From positions 6,482,001-6,546,000 of the forward strand of contig JAEOAD010000031.1 in NCBI GenBank assembly GCA_036365145.1: 64,000 nt of DNA, in the 5' to 3' direction. Position 1 is the first letter of the stretch; every line of letters begins with the position of its first letter. The translations under genes and the position numbers were made by a program. Of the stretch, positions 26,401-38,576 are shown in pieces. Source of the DNA: Orientallactaga sibirica (Eukaryota; Chordata; Mammalia; Rodentia; Dipodidae). Below the pieces are notes generated by a model that did no database searches, was not told the origin of the DNA, and saw only the letters and a program-made list of their open reading frames with translations.

Positions 26401-29400
26401 TCTCTCAAAAAAAAAAAAAAATGCATTTAAACTGGGCGTGGTGGTGCACACCTTTAATCCCAGCACTCGGGAGGCAGAGGTAAGAGGATCACTGAGAGTT
26501 CAAGGCCACCCTGAGAGTACATAGTTAATTCCAGGTCAGCCTGGGCCAGAGTAAGACCCTATCTTGAAAAACCAAAAAATAAATTAATTAATTAAATTAA
26601 AAAATAAAATAAAATATGCATTTATATTTTCTATCAAAAAATAGAAGTAAAAATCATTGGATATAAAGCAGGCATGGTGGCATAAGCCTTTCATCCCAGC
26701 ACAGAGGTAGGAGGATCACTGAGAGTTGGAGGCCACCCTGAAACTACATAGTGAATTCCAGGTCAGCCTGAGCTAGAGAGAGACCCTACCTCAAAAAACC
26801 AAAAAAGAAAAAAAAATCATTGGGTATAAATCATAAAAATTTATAAACTTTCAGAAGGAATTAAAACCAGGCATGATGATACATGCCTATAGTCATGGCA
26901 TTCAGAGATCTAAGGCAGGATTGCTGAGATTCAAGACCAGCCTGGGCTATTTGGCAAGACCTTATTTTAAAAAAAGAAAAAGAGGGCTGGAGGATGGCTT
27001 AATGGTTAAGGAGTTTGCCTGCAAAGCCAAAGGACCCAGGTTCAATTCCCCAGGACCCACGTTAGCCAGATGTACAAGGTGGCACATGCGTCTGGAGTTC
27101 ATTTCAGTGGCTGAACCCCCTGGCACACCCATTCTCTCCCTCTCTCTCTGTCAAGTAAATAAATAAATAAATAAACTTTTTTAAAAGAAAAAGATTAAAG
27201 GGGCTGAAGAGATTGCTCAGTCATTAAAGTGCTTACATGCAAAGCCTAAGGATCAGAGTTCAATTCGCCAGTACCCACATAAAGCCTGATGTACAAGGTG
27301 GTGCATGCATCTGGAGTTCATTTGCAGTGGCTGGAGCCCCTGGCACACTCATTCTCTCCCTCTCTCTCTGTCAATTAAATAAATAAACTCTTTTTTCTTT
27401 TTTTTTTTTTTTGGTTTTCGAGGTAGGGTCTCACTTTACCTCAGGCTGACCTAGAATTCACTATGTAATCTCAGGGTGGCCTCGAACTCACAGCGATCCT
27501 CCTACCTCTGCCTCCCGAGTGCTGGGATTAAAGGCGTGCGCCACCACGCCCGGCATAATAAACTTTTTTTTAAAAGAAAAAGATTAAAGGGGCTAAAGTG
27601 ATTGCTTAGTCATTAAAGTGCTTACATGCAAAGCCTAAGGATCAGAGAGTTCAATTCGCCAGTACCCACATAAAGCCTGATGTACATGGTGGCGCATGCG
27701 TCTGGAGTTCATTTGCAGTGGTTAGAGGCCCTGGCATGCCCATTCCCTCTCTCTTGGTCTCTTTTCTCTCTCTCTCACTCAAATAAACAAAGTATTTTTA
27801 AAAAGCAAAAGAAAACTAGTATGCATTAATTAAAATACTTCTGTCCTACACAACATGGCACAATAAAGATCAGATGGTATGGGAGGAAGCAAAAGCATCT
27901 CCCTAGAGGTGACCACCAGCCTTGCCCATCCATAGGTCTGTGTAAGAACCAGGTCTTTTTTTCTCTAGTTTATTTTCAGTGCTCCAATTGAAGCTGTCAT
28001 CATCTCTTACCAAACTTTTTTGTATGTATGTGGTACTGGGGATTGAACAGGGCCTGAAGCATGCTAGGCAAATAATCTACTGAGCTACAGCCCAAGCCCT
28101 CTTTTTACCATTTTTCATTTTTAGATAAAGTCTCACAAAATTGCCTGGAGTTGGCCTTGCTTAAACTACTCCACAGTCCAAATAGGCCTTGAGCTGAAGT
28201 TCAGCCCCAGAAAAGCTGAAATTGCAAACCTCCACTACTAGATCCAGTTAAACTATTTATGTTTGTTTGTGTTTGGCTTCTTTAAGGCCAAAGCTGGCCT
28301 CAAACTTGGGATCCTCCTGCTTTAGCCTCCCAAGTTCTGGGATTACAGGTGTACACCATCATGCCCAATCTTACCTTTTATACAGCCTGTAAGAGTTGTA
28401 CCCTGCCTCTGACCTTTCCTCTGTGAATTGAACGATTCCATATTTTTCCAAATCACACACTTCATCATACTTTTTTTTTGTTTTTGTTTTTTTAGAGAGA
28501 GATTCACTATGGTGGAGCCAGGGCTTCTTGCCACTGCAAATGAACTTCAGAACTTGTGTATCTGGCTTTATGTAGGTACTGGGAATTTAATCCAGGCTAT
28601 CAGGCTTTGCAAGCAAGTGCCTATAACAAACAAGCCATCTCTCCAGCCCTAATCATGTGACTCTTTAAATACAAATGTTCGAAGGATTTTCCCTGCTTCT
28701 AGGATAAAGTAATTCTTTAGCATAACCATAAAGTCCTATACAACCAAACCGTAAATAACTTATCCAGAACACATTGTATTTTATTTCTCCCAACCATTCC
28801 TGCCTTCTGAGCACACCAAACATTTTACTATGTCCTAAGCATGTAATTTTTTTTGTTTGTTTGTTTTTTGTTGTTCAAGGTAGGGTCTTACTCTAGCCCA
28901 GGCTGACCTGGAATTCAATATGTAGTCTTAGGTTGGTCTCAAACTCACGGCAATCATCCTACCTCTGCCTTCCAAATGAGGGGATTAAAGGTGTTTGCCA
29001 CCATGCCCTCATGCTACATGTTATATAATGTTTCCATATTCTTTCTGATTTTATTTCTTGTTTCTCCCCTTCCTTCTTTACCAACTAAGTACTTACTGTA
29101 CTTTTCTATCTAGCTCAAATCCTTTGTCAAAACCTAGCCTCTGGGCTGGAGAGATCACTCAGTGGTTAAGACACTTGCCTGCAAAGCCTAACAAGCCGGG
29201 TTCAATTCCCTAGTATCCACTTAAAGCCAGATGCACAAAGTAACATATGCATCTGGAGTTTGTTTGCAGCAGCTAGAGGCCCTGGCACACCCATTCTCTC
29301 TTTCTCTCTCTGCCTGCATAAAAGCCTAAGGACTGGTGCCCACCCGCCAGTACCCACATAAAGCCTGACGCACAAGGTGGTGCATGTATCTGAGTTCATT

Positions 29401-32400
29401 TGCAGTGGCCGGTTTCCTGGCACAACTGGCCCCTCTCTCTCTCTGTCAATTAAATAAATAACTTTTTTTCTTTTTCTTTTTTTGGTTTTCGAGGTAGGGT
29501 CTCACTTACCTCAGGCTGACCGAATTCATTGTGTAATCTCAGGTGGCCTCGAACTCACAGCAATCCCCGCCCCTGGGCCTCCCAAGCGCTGGGATTAAAG
29601 GCATGCCCACCACGCCTATAATAACAACTCTTTTTTTAAAAGAAAAGATTAAAGGGGCTGAAGCATTGCTTAGTCATTAAAGTGCTTGGCATGCAAAGCC
29701 TAAGATCAGAGAGTTCAATTCGCCAGTACCCACATAAAGCTCGATGCATATGCAGGCGCATGCCTGGAGTTCATTTGCAGTGGTTAGAGGCCCTGCATGC
29801 CCATTCCTCTCTTGGTCTCTTTCTCTCTCTCACTCAAATAAACAAAGTATTTTTGAAAAAGCAAAAGAAAACTAGTATGCATTAATTAAAAATACTGTCC
29901 TACACAAATATAGCACAATAAAGATCAGATGGTATGGAGGAAGCAAAAGCATCTCCTAGAGGTGACCACCAGCCTTGCCCATCCATATAGTCTGCAAGAA
30001 CCAGGTTCTTTTTCTCTGGTTTATTTCAGTGCTCCAATTGAAGCTGCCATCATCTCTACTAAACTTTTTGTATGTATGTGTGGTATTGGATTGAATAGGG
30101 GCCTGAAGCATGCTAGGCAAATAATCTACTGAGCTACAGCCCAAGCCCTCTTTTACCATTTTTCATTTTGAGATAAAGTCTCACAAACCTGGAGTTGGCC
30201 TTGCTTAAACTAATTCCACAGTCCAATATTAGGGCCTTGAGCTGAAGTTCAGCCCCAGAAAGCTGGAAATTGCAAACTCCACTACTAGATCCAGAAGTTA
30301 AACTATTTACGCTTTGTTTGTGTTTGGTTTTTAAGGCTAAAGCTGGCCTCAAACTTGGGATCCTCCTGCTTTAGCCTCCCAAGTTCTGGGATTACAAAGT
30401 GCATACACCATCATGCCCAATCTTACCTTTTATACAGCCTGCAGAGCTGTAATTCTGCCTCTGACCTTCCTCTGTGAATTGAACGATTCCATATTTTTCC
30501 AAATCACACACTCATCATACTTTTTTTGTTTTGTTTCTTTAGAGAGAGATCTACTATGGTGGAGCCAGGCTTCTGCCACTGCAATGAGTCTCAGAACTTG
30601 TGTATCTGGCTTTATGTAGGTACTGGGTAATTTATCCAGGCTATCAGGCTTCTGGGTGCTGGGGAGTGCTCATACAAACGCAGCCATCTCCAGCCCTAAT
30701 CATGTGACCTTTAAATACAATGTCTGAAGGTTTTTCCTGCTTCTAGGATAAAGTGAATTCTTTAGGTTAAATCCATAAAAGTCCTATACAACCAAACCGT
30801 AAATAACTTATCCAGAACACATTGTATTTCTTATTTCTCCTAAACTATTCTGCCTTCTGAGTACACCAAACATTTTACTATGTGTCTCAAGGCATGTAAT
30901 TTTTTTGTTTGTTTGTTTTTGTTGTCTGCTGTAGGGTCTTATCAGCTCTAGCTGACCTGGAATTACTTCATGTAGTCTTTAGGTTGGTCTCGAACTCACG
31001 CAATCATCCTACCTCTGCCTTCCAAAATGAGATTAAAGGTGCTTCGCTACCATGCCCGCATGCTGTTATATATATAATGTTTCCATATTCTTCTGATTTC
31101 ATTTCTTGTCTCTCCCTTCCTTCTTACCAACTCAAGCACTTACTGTACTCTTTCATCTAGCTCAAACTTTTTGTCAAAACCTAGCCTCTGGGCTGAGAGA
31201 CTGTTCAGTGGCCAGACACTCTGGCCTGCAAAGCCTAATGCCGGGTTCAATTCCTAGTATCCACTTCAAAGCCAGATGCACAAAGCAGCATATGCATCTG
31301 AGCTCTGTTTGCAGCAGCTAGAGGCCCTGGTACACCGATTCTCTCTTTCTCTCTGCTCAGCATAATAAAAATATTTCTTTTAAAAACATTTTTAAATCAG
31401 CTTGCCGGGCGCGGTGGTACATGCCTTTAATCCTAGCACTCAGGGGCAGAGGTAGGAGGATCACCAGGAGTTCAAGGCCACCCTGAGACTACATAGTTAA
31501 TCTCAGGTCAAAGCCTGGCCAGAGTGAGACCACTCTCAAAAACAAAAACAAAATAGCCTAGCTTCTTTGCTGGGCATGGTGGCACCCGGGCCTTTAATCC
31601 CAGCACTCAGGAGGCAGAGAGATAGGAGAATCACTGTGAGTTTGAGGTCAGCTCATGAGACTACATAGTGAATTCCAAGGTGTCAGCCTAAGGCTAGAGA
31701 GACCCTACCTCAAAACAAAAAAAGAAAAAAAAATCATTAGGTATAAATCATAAAAATTTATAAACTTTCAGAAGAAATTAAAACCAGGCATGATATTATT
31801 ACATGCCTATAGTCATGGCATTCAGAGATCTAAGGCAGGATTGCTGAGATTCAAGACTAGCCTGGGCTATTTGGCAAGACATTTTAAAAAAAAAGAGGGC
31901 TGGAGGGGATGAGCTTAATGGTTAAGAGTTTGCCTGCAAGCCAAAGGACATTGAGTTTCAATTCCCCAGGACCCACGTTAGCCAGATGTACAAGGTGGCT
32001 TTGTCGTCTGAGAGTTCACATTTCAGTGGCTGAACCCTGCACACCCATTCTCTCCCTCTCTCTCTGTCAAGTAAATAAATAAATAAATAAACTTTTTTAA
32101 AAGAAAAGATTAAAGGAGCTGAAGAGATTGCTCAATCATTAAAGTGCTTATACAAGCCTAGGATCAGAGTTCAATTCGCAGTACCCACATAAAGCCTGAT
32201 GTACAAGGTGGTGCATGCATCTGGAGTTCATTTGCAGTGGCTGGAGCCCTGGCACACTTTCATTCTCTCCCTCTCCTCTCTATCCAAGTAAATAAATAAA
32301 CTCTTTTTCTTTTTCTTTTTTTGGTTTTTGAGGTAAGGGTCTCACTTTCCACCTCAGAGTGACCTAAATTCACTATATAATCTCAGGGTGGCCTCGAACT

Positions 32401-35400
32401 CTGTGATCCTCCTACCTCTGCCACTCCAGGTGCTGGGGATTAAGGGTGATGCACCCCCTGCATGACATAATAAACTTTTTTAAAAGAAAAAGATTAAAGA
32501 GAGCTAAAAGTAGTGCTTAGTCATTAAAGTGCTTACATGCAAAGCCTAAGGATCAGGAGAGTTCAGTCGCCAGTACCCACATAAAGCCTGATGTACATGG
32601 TATTGCTTTGTCACGTCTGGAGTTCATTTGCAGTGGTTAGAGGCCTGGCATGCCCCATTCCCACTCTCTCTTGGTCTCTTTCTCTCTCCCTCTCTCACTC
32701 AAATAAACAAAGTATTTTAAAGCAAAAGAAAACTAAGAAGTATGCATTAATTAAAATACTTCTGTCCTACACAACATAGCACAATAAAGATCAGATGGTA
32801 TGAGGAGGCTTAAGCATCTCCTAAATTTGACCACCAGCCTTGCCCATCCATAGGTCACAATATAAGAACCAGGTCTTTTTCTCCTAGTTTGTTTCAATTC
32901 GCTCCAATTGGAAGCTGTCATCATCTCTTACCAAACTTTTTGTATGTATGTGAGTACTGAGAGAGTTGAACAGAGGCTGAAGCATGCTAGGCAAATAATC
33001 TACTGAGCTACAACCCAAGCCCTCTTTTACCATTTTTCATTTTAGATAAAGTCTCACAAAGGTACCTGGGAGTTGGCCTTGCTTAGAAACTACTCCACAG
33101 TCCAAATAGGCCTTGAGCTGAAATTTCAGCCCAGAAAAGCTGAAATTGCAAACCCCTCCACTACTAGATCAGTTAAACTATTTGCTGTTTGTTTGTGTTT
33201 GGCTTCTTCAAAGGTAGAAGCTGGCCTCAAACAGGATCTCCTGCTTTGTCCAAGTTCTGGGATTACAGAGTGTACACCATCATGCCCAATCTTACCTTTA
33301 TACAGCCTGTAAGAGTTGTGCCCCTGCCTCTAGCCTTTCCTCCTGTAGATTAAGACATATTCCCATATTTTTCCAAATCCACACTTCATCATACTTTTGT
33401 TTTGTTGTTTTTTTAGAGAGAGATTCACTGGGTGGAGCTGAAATCTTGCCACTACAAATGAACTTGGAACTTATGTATCTGGCTTTATGTAGGTACTGGG
33501 AATTTAATCCAGGCTATCAGGCTTTGCAAGCAGTACACCATAACAAACAAACCTTTCTCTCGAAAGCCCTAATCATGTGACTCTTTAAATGTAGAGTATT
33601 CGAAGTTTTCCTAAGCTACAGGATAAAGTGAATTCTTTAGCATAGCCATAAAGTCCTATACAACCAAACCGTAAATAACTTATCAGAACACATTGTATTT
33701 TATTTCTCCCAACCATTCTGTAGCCCTAGAGCACACCAAACATTTTACTATATATCCCTAAACATATAATTTTACCATTTGTGTTTTTTATTGTTATTCA
33801 AGGTAAGGTCTTACTCTAGCCCAGATGACCTGGAATTCCTCTGGTCTCAGGGAGTACCTCGAACTCAGGCAATTCTACCACTGCCTCCCAGTGCTGGGAG
33901 TGCACCACCACGAACTTGTTTAAGAATCTTTTTTATCTGGCTTTATGTTGGTAGGCAGAGGTGGAGATTGCCATCCAGGCTATCAGGCTTCTGGGTGCTC
34001 AGGTGGACCAGGCGAGACCCTACCTTGAAAACCTCAAAAAAAGCAAAAAAAACAACCAATTACCAGTATCCATCTGATATAGCCCTATATTTATCATGTG
34101 ACCTTTAGATGCAATGTCTGAAGGTGCATTCAGGATCCTTTCTAGGGCAAACACTTTAACCGCTAGTCATCTCGTAGGAGGAGGATCACCATGACTTCAA
34201 TCTTTTTTAAGAACTTTTTTTGTTGAATTCCAGGTCAAAGTGAGACCCTATAGAAAACCCACACACAAAAAAACAACAATTCCTCAACAACAAAAAAAAA
34301 ACCCATGAACAAATTTGTGGCTTGCCAACAATTTTTTTTTTTTGGTTTTTGAAGTAGGAGGATCATTGTGAGCCCAGCCACCCTGAGACTTCACTAGTTA
34401 ATTAAAAAGGTCATCTTGGGCTGGGAATGAGACCCTACAGCAGAAAAACAAAACAGGTGCCTGGCCCTGCATGTCTATAATTACAGCACCAAACCCATTT
34501 TTCTTCTGTTGGGTGTCTAATCCCAACACTTGGGATGTCAATGAGTTTTTGGTGGCACTGTTTGAGACCATGCCATCTTTATTCCTAAAGAATAAAAACA
34601 ACAAAAGCAGGAAGGGTTAGAGCATTGGCTCAGTGGTTAAAAGCTGACAGAAACCCTGACAAACTAGGTTTGATTCCAGTCTGAGTTACATTAGCTGGAT
34701 TGCGAATATCTGGATTCGAAGTATTTACAGTGTCATTAAAAAGTTCATTTGTTAATAGCATGGAAATGTGTTTGATTGTTTTGCCTGTCTCTGTGTGCAT
34801 CGTGGCATAAATAAATAAATAAAAATATTTTTAAAAGTTAAAAAAATGCTGGGCATTGGCCTGGAGCTCATCTTTAGATTAGCCAACACTTGGGAGGCTC
34901 TTGTCTATCAGGATTACCTTTAGTTCAAGGTCAGCCAGAATACATAGTGCGTTTGAGGGTCAGCCTGGGATTTACTGAGCTCTCTCCAAAAAAAAAAAAA
35001 AAAAAAAAAATAAAAAACTAAGCCGGGCGTGGTGGTGCCTTTTTAAAATATTTTATTTATTTATAGAGAGACAATAGTAGAGGCCAAAGAATGGGCACAC
35101 CTTTCATTGGATTTCAAATACATGTGCCCTCAAAAACCACAAGCTTAAAAAAAAAAAAAATTGAACCTGGGTCCTTTATAAAATTAAGTGCCTTAAAACT
35201 CTCTCTGGTGACATAACCTTTAAACACATGAAAGGCAGAGGTAGGAGATGCGCCATGAGTTAGAGTCACCCTGAGAGAGAAAATTCAGGTCAGTCTGAAC
35301 TAGAGTGAGACCTTACCTCAAAAAACAAAACAAAAATAAAACAAAACAAAACAAAACTTAAAAATAAATAAATAAAGAAAAAATATAGCTGGGAGATGAC

Positions 35401-36239
35401 TCCAGTGGTCAAAAGCATTTGCTTGCAAAACTTGCCAGCCTGGAATTCACTATGTAGTCTCAAGAAAGTTAAGATTCAAGGCAGTTTCATACCTCTAGGC
35501 TCAAAGTGACTGGGATTAACCACATGCACCATCATGCAATTTTATCTGAGGGAGAGGTAGGAGGATTGCAGTGAGTTCAGGCCAGAGGAAAATGCAGCAG
35601 GGCCCTGGGCTACAAAAGACTCCAGATGCGCGCCAAAAAATTTTTTCCAAATGGCTTTTGTGAATAATGAAATCAACGCCTATTGCACATTACAGGCAGG
35701 GTTTAACCAAAAATTTTGGCCTCTTTTACCTTTTTTTTTGGTTTTTTCTTGCCTATAAAGGCTGTCTTCTGGCGGTGGTACATGCCTTTAATCTACTTCT
35801 CTTTGAGTTTGGGCCATGGGGCAGACACCATTGGTTTTAAATGGTTTTTTTTCCTTCCTTTATAGTTTAGGAGATTGAATTTGCATGATTTTCCTTTGGT
35901 TTCTGAACCAATCACTGAGACAACATCAATTTAAATACTTCCCAGGGTCAGTTTAATAAGGTGTGCTTTTGTCCCAGGACCAGTTCCCTCCTAAAAGAGT
36001 CAATTTCTCTTAAGTGCTTTGAGATGTAGTGTAAAAACAAGTGCGTTCCTAAACCCTACAATTTGTGATTTCTTTGATAAACCGGATGCAGCAGCTGGTA
36101 AAAACTGTTCTTGGCATTTGCCTGCAAAGTTTTCTTTACGTAAGCCCATGCACCTGGCGTTGTGGCAGTAGCTAGAGCCCTTTAATCCCATTCTCTCATG
36201 TGGGCCTTTTCTCTCTCTCTCTAGGAGATAAATAAATAA

Positions 36240-36278
<39 letters not shown>

Positions 36279-38545
36279 AAAATTTATGAGACCCTATTTC
36301 CAAAAAACTCAATTAGTAATTCTAATTTAGACTTGTCTGTCATCAGTTCTTTTGTAAAGGTATATTCTATGCTACATGGTTCATACAGGTGTACAGTTTA
36401 GGCTGGTCCTGGGCCATCTGGTAGGTTGAAGCCTGTATTTAATAAGTCACCTGTGCCCAAATTGAAAAAGAAAAGTTTTGTTTTAAAGTGGTTCTGGTAT
36501 GCAGCTATTATCTCCACTGAAAGTTTTTAAATAAAAAAAAATTGGGCTTTTGTAAACTAGCTCTCAAAAGCTTAAGGCTGAGAGATCCATTCCAGATGCA
36601 CAAGGTGATGCAGGTTCTGGTGCAGACTTTGGGCTAGAATGAAATCTTACTAGTATATTCTCTCTCTCAAATGAAAAAATAAATCATTTTTTAAAAGAAG
36701 TAATGTTTGTAGAACTTATCTTTAAGGACAGTAATCATTACATTCATGCCTTTTTTTTCCAGGTCCCATGTTGTAATTCATATGTAGCTCAGGGGTTTAA
36801 TCCAGGTAGGCTTTGCAAGCAAGTGCCTATAACAAACAAGCCATCTCTCCAGCCCTAATCATTTGACTCTTAAAATACAAATGTTCCAGAAGGTTTTTTT
36901 ATAATTCTAGGATGTGTTAATATCTTTAGCATAACCATAAAAAGGTCTATACAACCAAACTCAATAACTTATGGAGAACACATTGTATTTTATTTCTCCC
37001 AACCATTCCCTGCCTTCTGAGCACATTCAAACATTTTGTATGTATTAGTGCAATAATTTTTTTGTTTGTTTGTTTTTGTTGTTCTAAAGGGTCTTTTACT
37101 TTTTCCAAGGGCTGACCTCCCTTAGGTTGGTCTCCCGGCAATCATCCTACCTCTGGATTCCAAATCTGGGGATTAAAGGTGTTATGCCACATTCTTTCAT
37201 GCTACATGTTATATAAGTTTCCACTATTCTTTCTGATTTTTATTTCTTGTTTCTCCCCTTCCTTCTTTACCAACTAAGTAAACTTTTTTTCTATCTAGCT
37301 CAAATCCTTTGTCAAAAAGCCTCTGGGAAGATCACCAGTATTGAACACTTGCCTGCAAAGCCTAACAGGCCGGGTTCAATTCCTAGTGCATTTCAAAAGC
37401 CAGATGCACAAAGTAACATATGCATCTGGGTTTGTTTGAAAGCATAGAGCTGTATTTTACCCATTCTTTCTTTTTTCTAATTCTGCATAAATAACTTATT
37501 TTTTTTTTAAATATTTTTAAAACCCAGCTTTGCCGGGTGTGGTGGTGCATGCCTTTAATCCCAGCACTCAGGCAGAGGTAGGAGGATCACAAAATGAGTT
37601 CAAGCCACCCTGAACTAAGATAGTTAATTCAGGTCAGCCTGGGCCAGAGTGAACCCTACCTCGAAAAACAAAAAATAAAAATACCCTATAATAATTGCTG
37701 GGCTGGAAAGTCAATCCTTTTTGCACTCATACAAGAAACCTCAGAAAAGGAGAATCACTCCACTCTTAGGTCACTGTGAGACTACATAGTGAATTCCTCA
37801 TAGGTCAGCCTGGCAACACAGATGTGGGTGAGTTCTTGAAAAAGCCTCTTGGGCTTTCAGAAACCAAATAAATAAAAAACAAAACTATTTTTCAGGCTGG
37901 AGAGATGGCTTAGTGGTTAAGGTGCTTGCCCAGAAGCCTAAGTGACCCAAGACTCTCAGGTCCCATGTAGGCCAGATGCATGTGACACAAGTTCTCAAGG
38001 TTGTAGTGGCATGTGTCTGAGAACGATTGCTGGACCTGGAGGGACCTCTCTCTTTCTCTCGCCTACCTTTCTTCCTCCCTCCTCCCTTTCCCCATAAGAA
38101 AAAGCCAGTCTGGGTGCTCCGCCTCCAATAAAAAAAAGAAAAAGAAACTCACCTCTTTTCCTCCCACAGAATACTGGAATTTAGTAACATTGAGACTGAA
38201 CAAACTTATTGTATAACCTGTATGTGACAGGTAATAGCAAGACACTGTCTTCTGAGATCTTCAAAACTGGAGGAAAAAATTGTAATAACAGTTAACAAGG
38301 TTCACAGTGTAGAAGCATGGAATTACACTCTCACTATTTGGGTTGGGAAGAGTAACAACCCTAGACTATGGTTAATAACTGTAAACCATACATTGCTATA
38401 TGAAGCCAGGTGTAGTGGTACACACCTTTAATCCCAGCACTCAGGAGGCAGAGGTAGGAAGACCGCTGTGAGTTAGAGGCCAGCAGCATTAGCGACATCT
38501 AAAGCTCTCTCTCCTGGGCTCCCTCCCCTCACCTTCCTCCTCCAA

Positions 38546-38576
<31 letters not shown>

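Noticed and set aside
29328..33830. A genuine recent segmental triplication
   Set aside because: Not excluded, but indel-dominated divergence and scrambled joins fit assembly error better.
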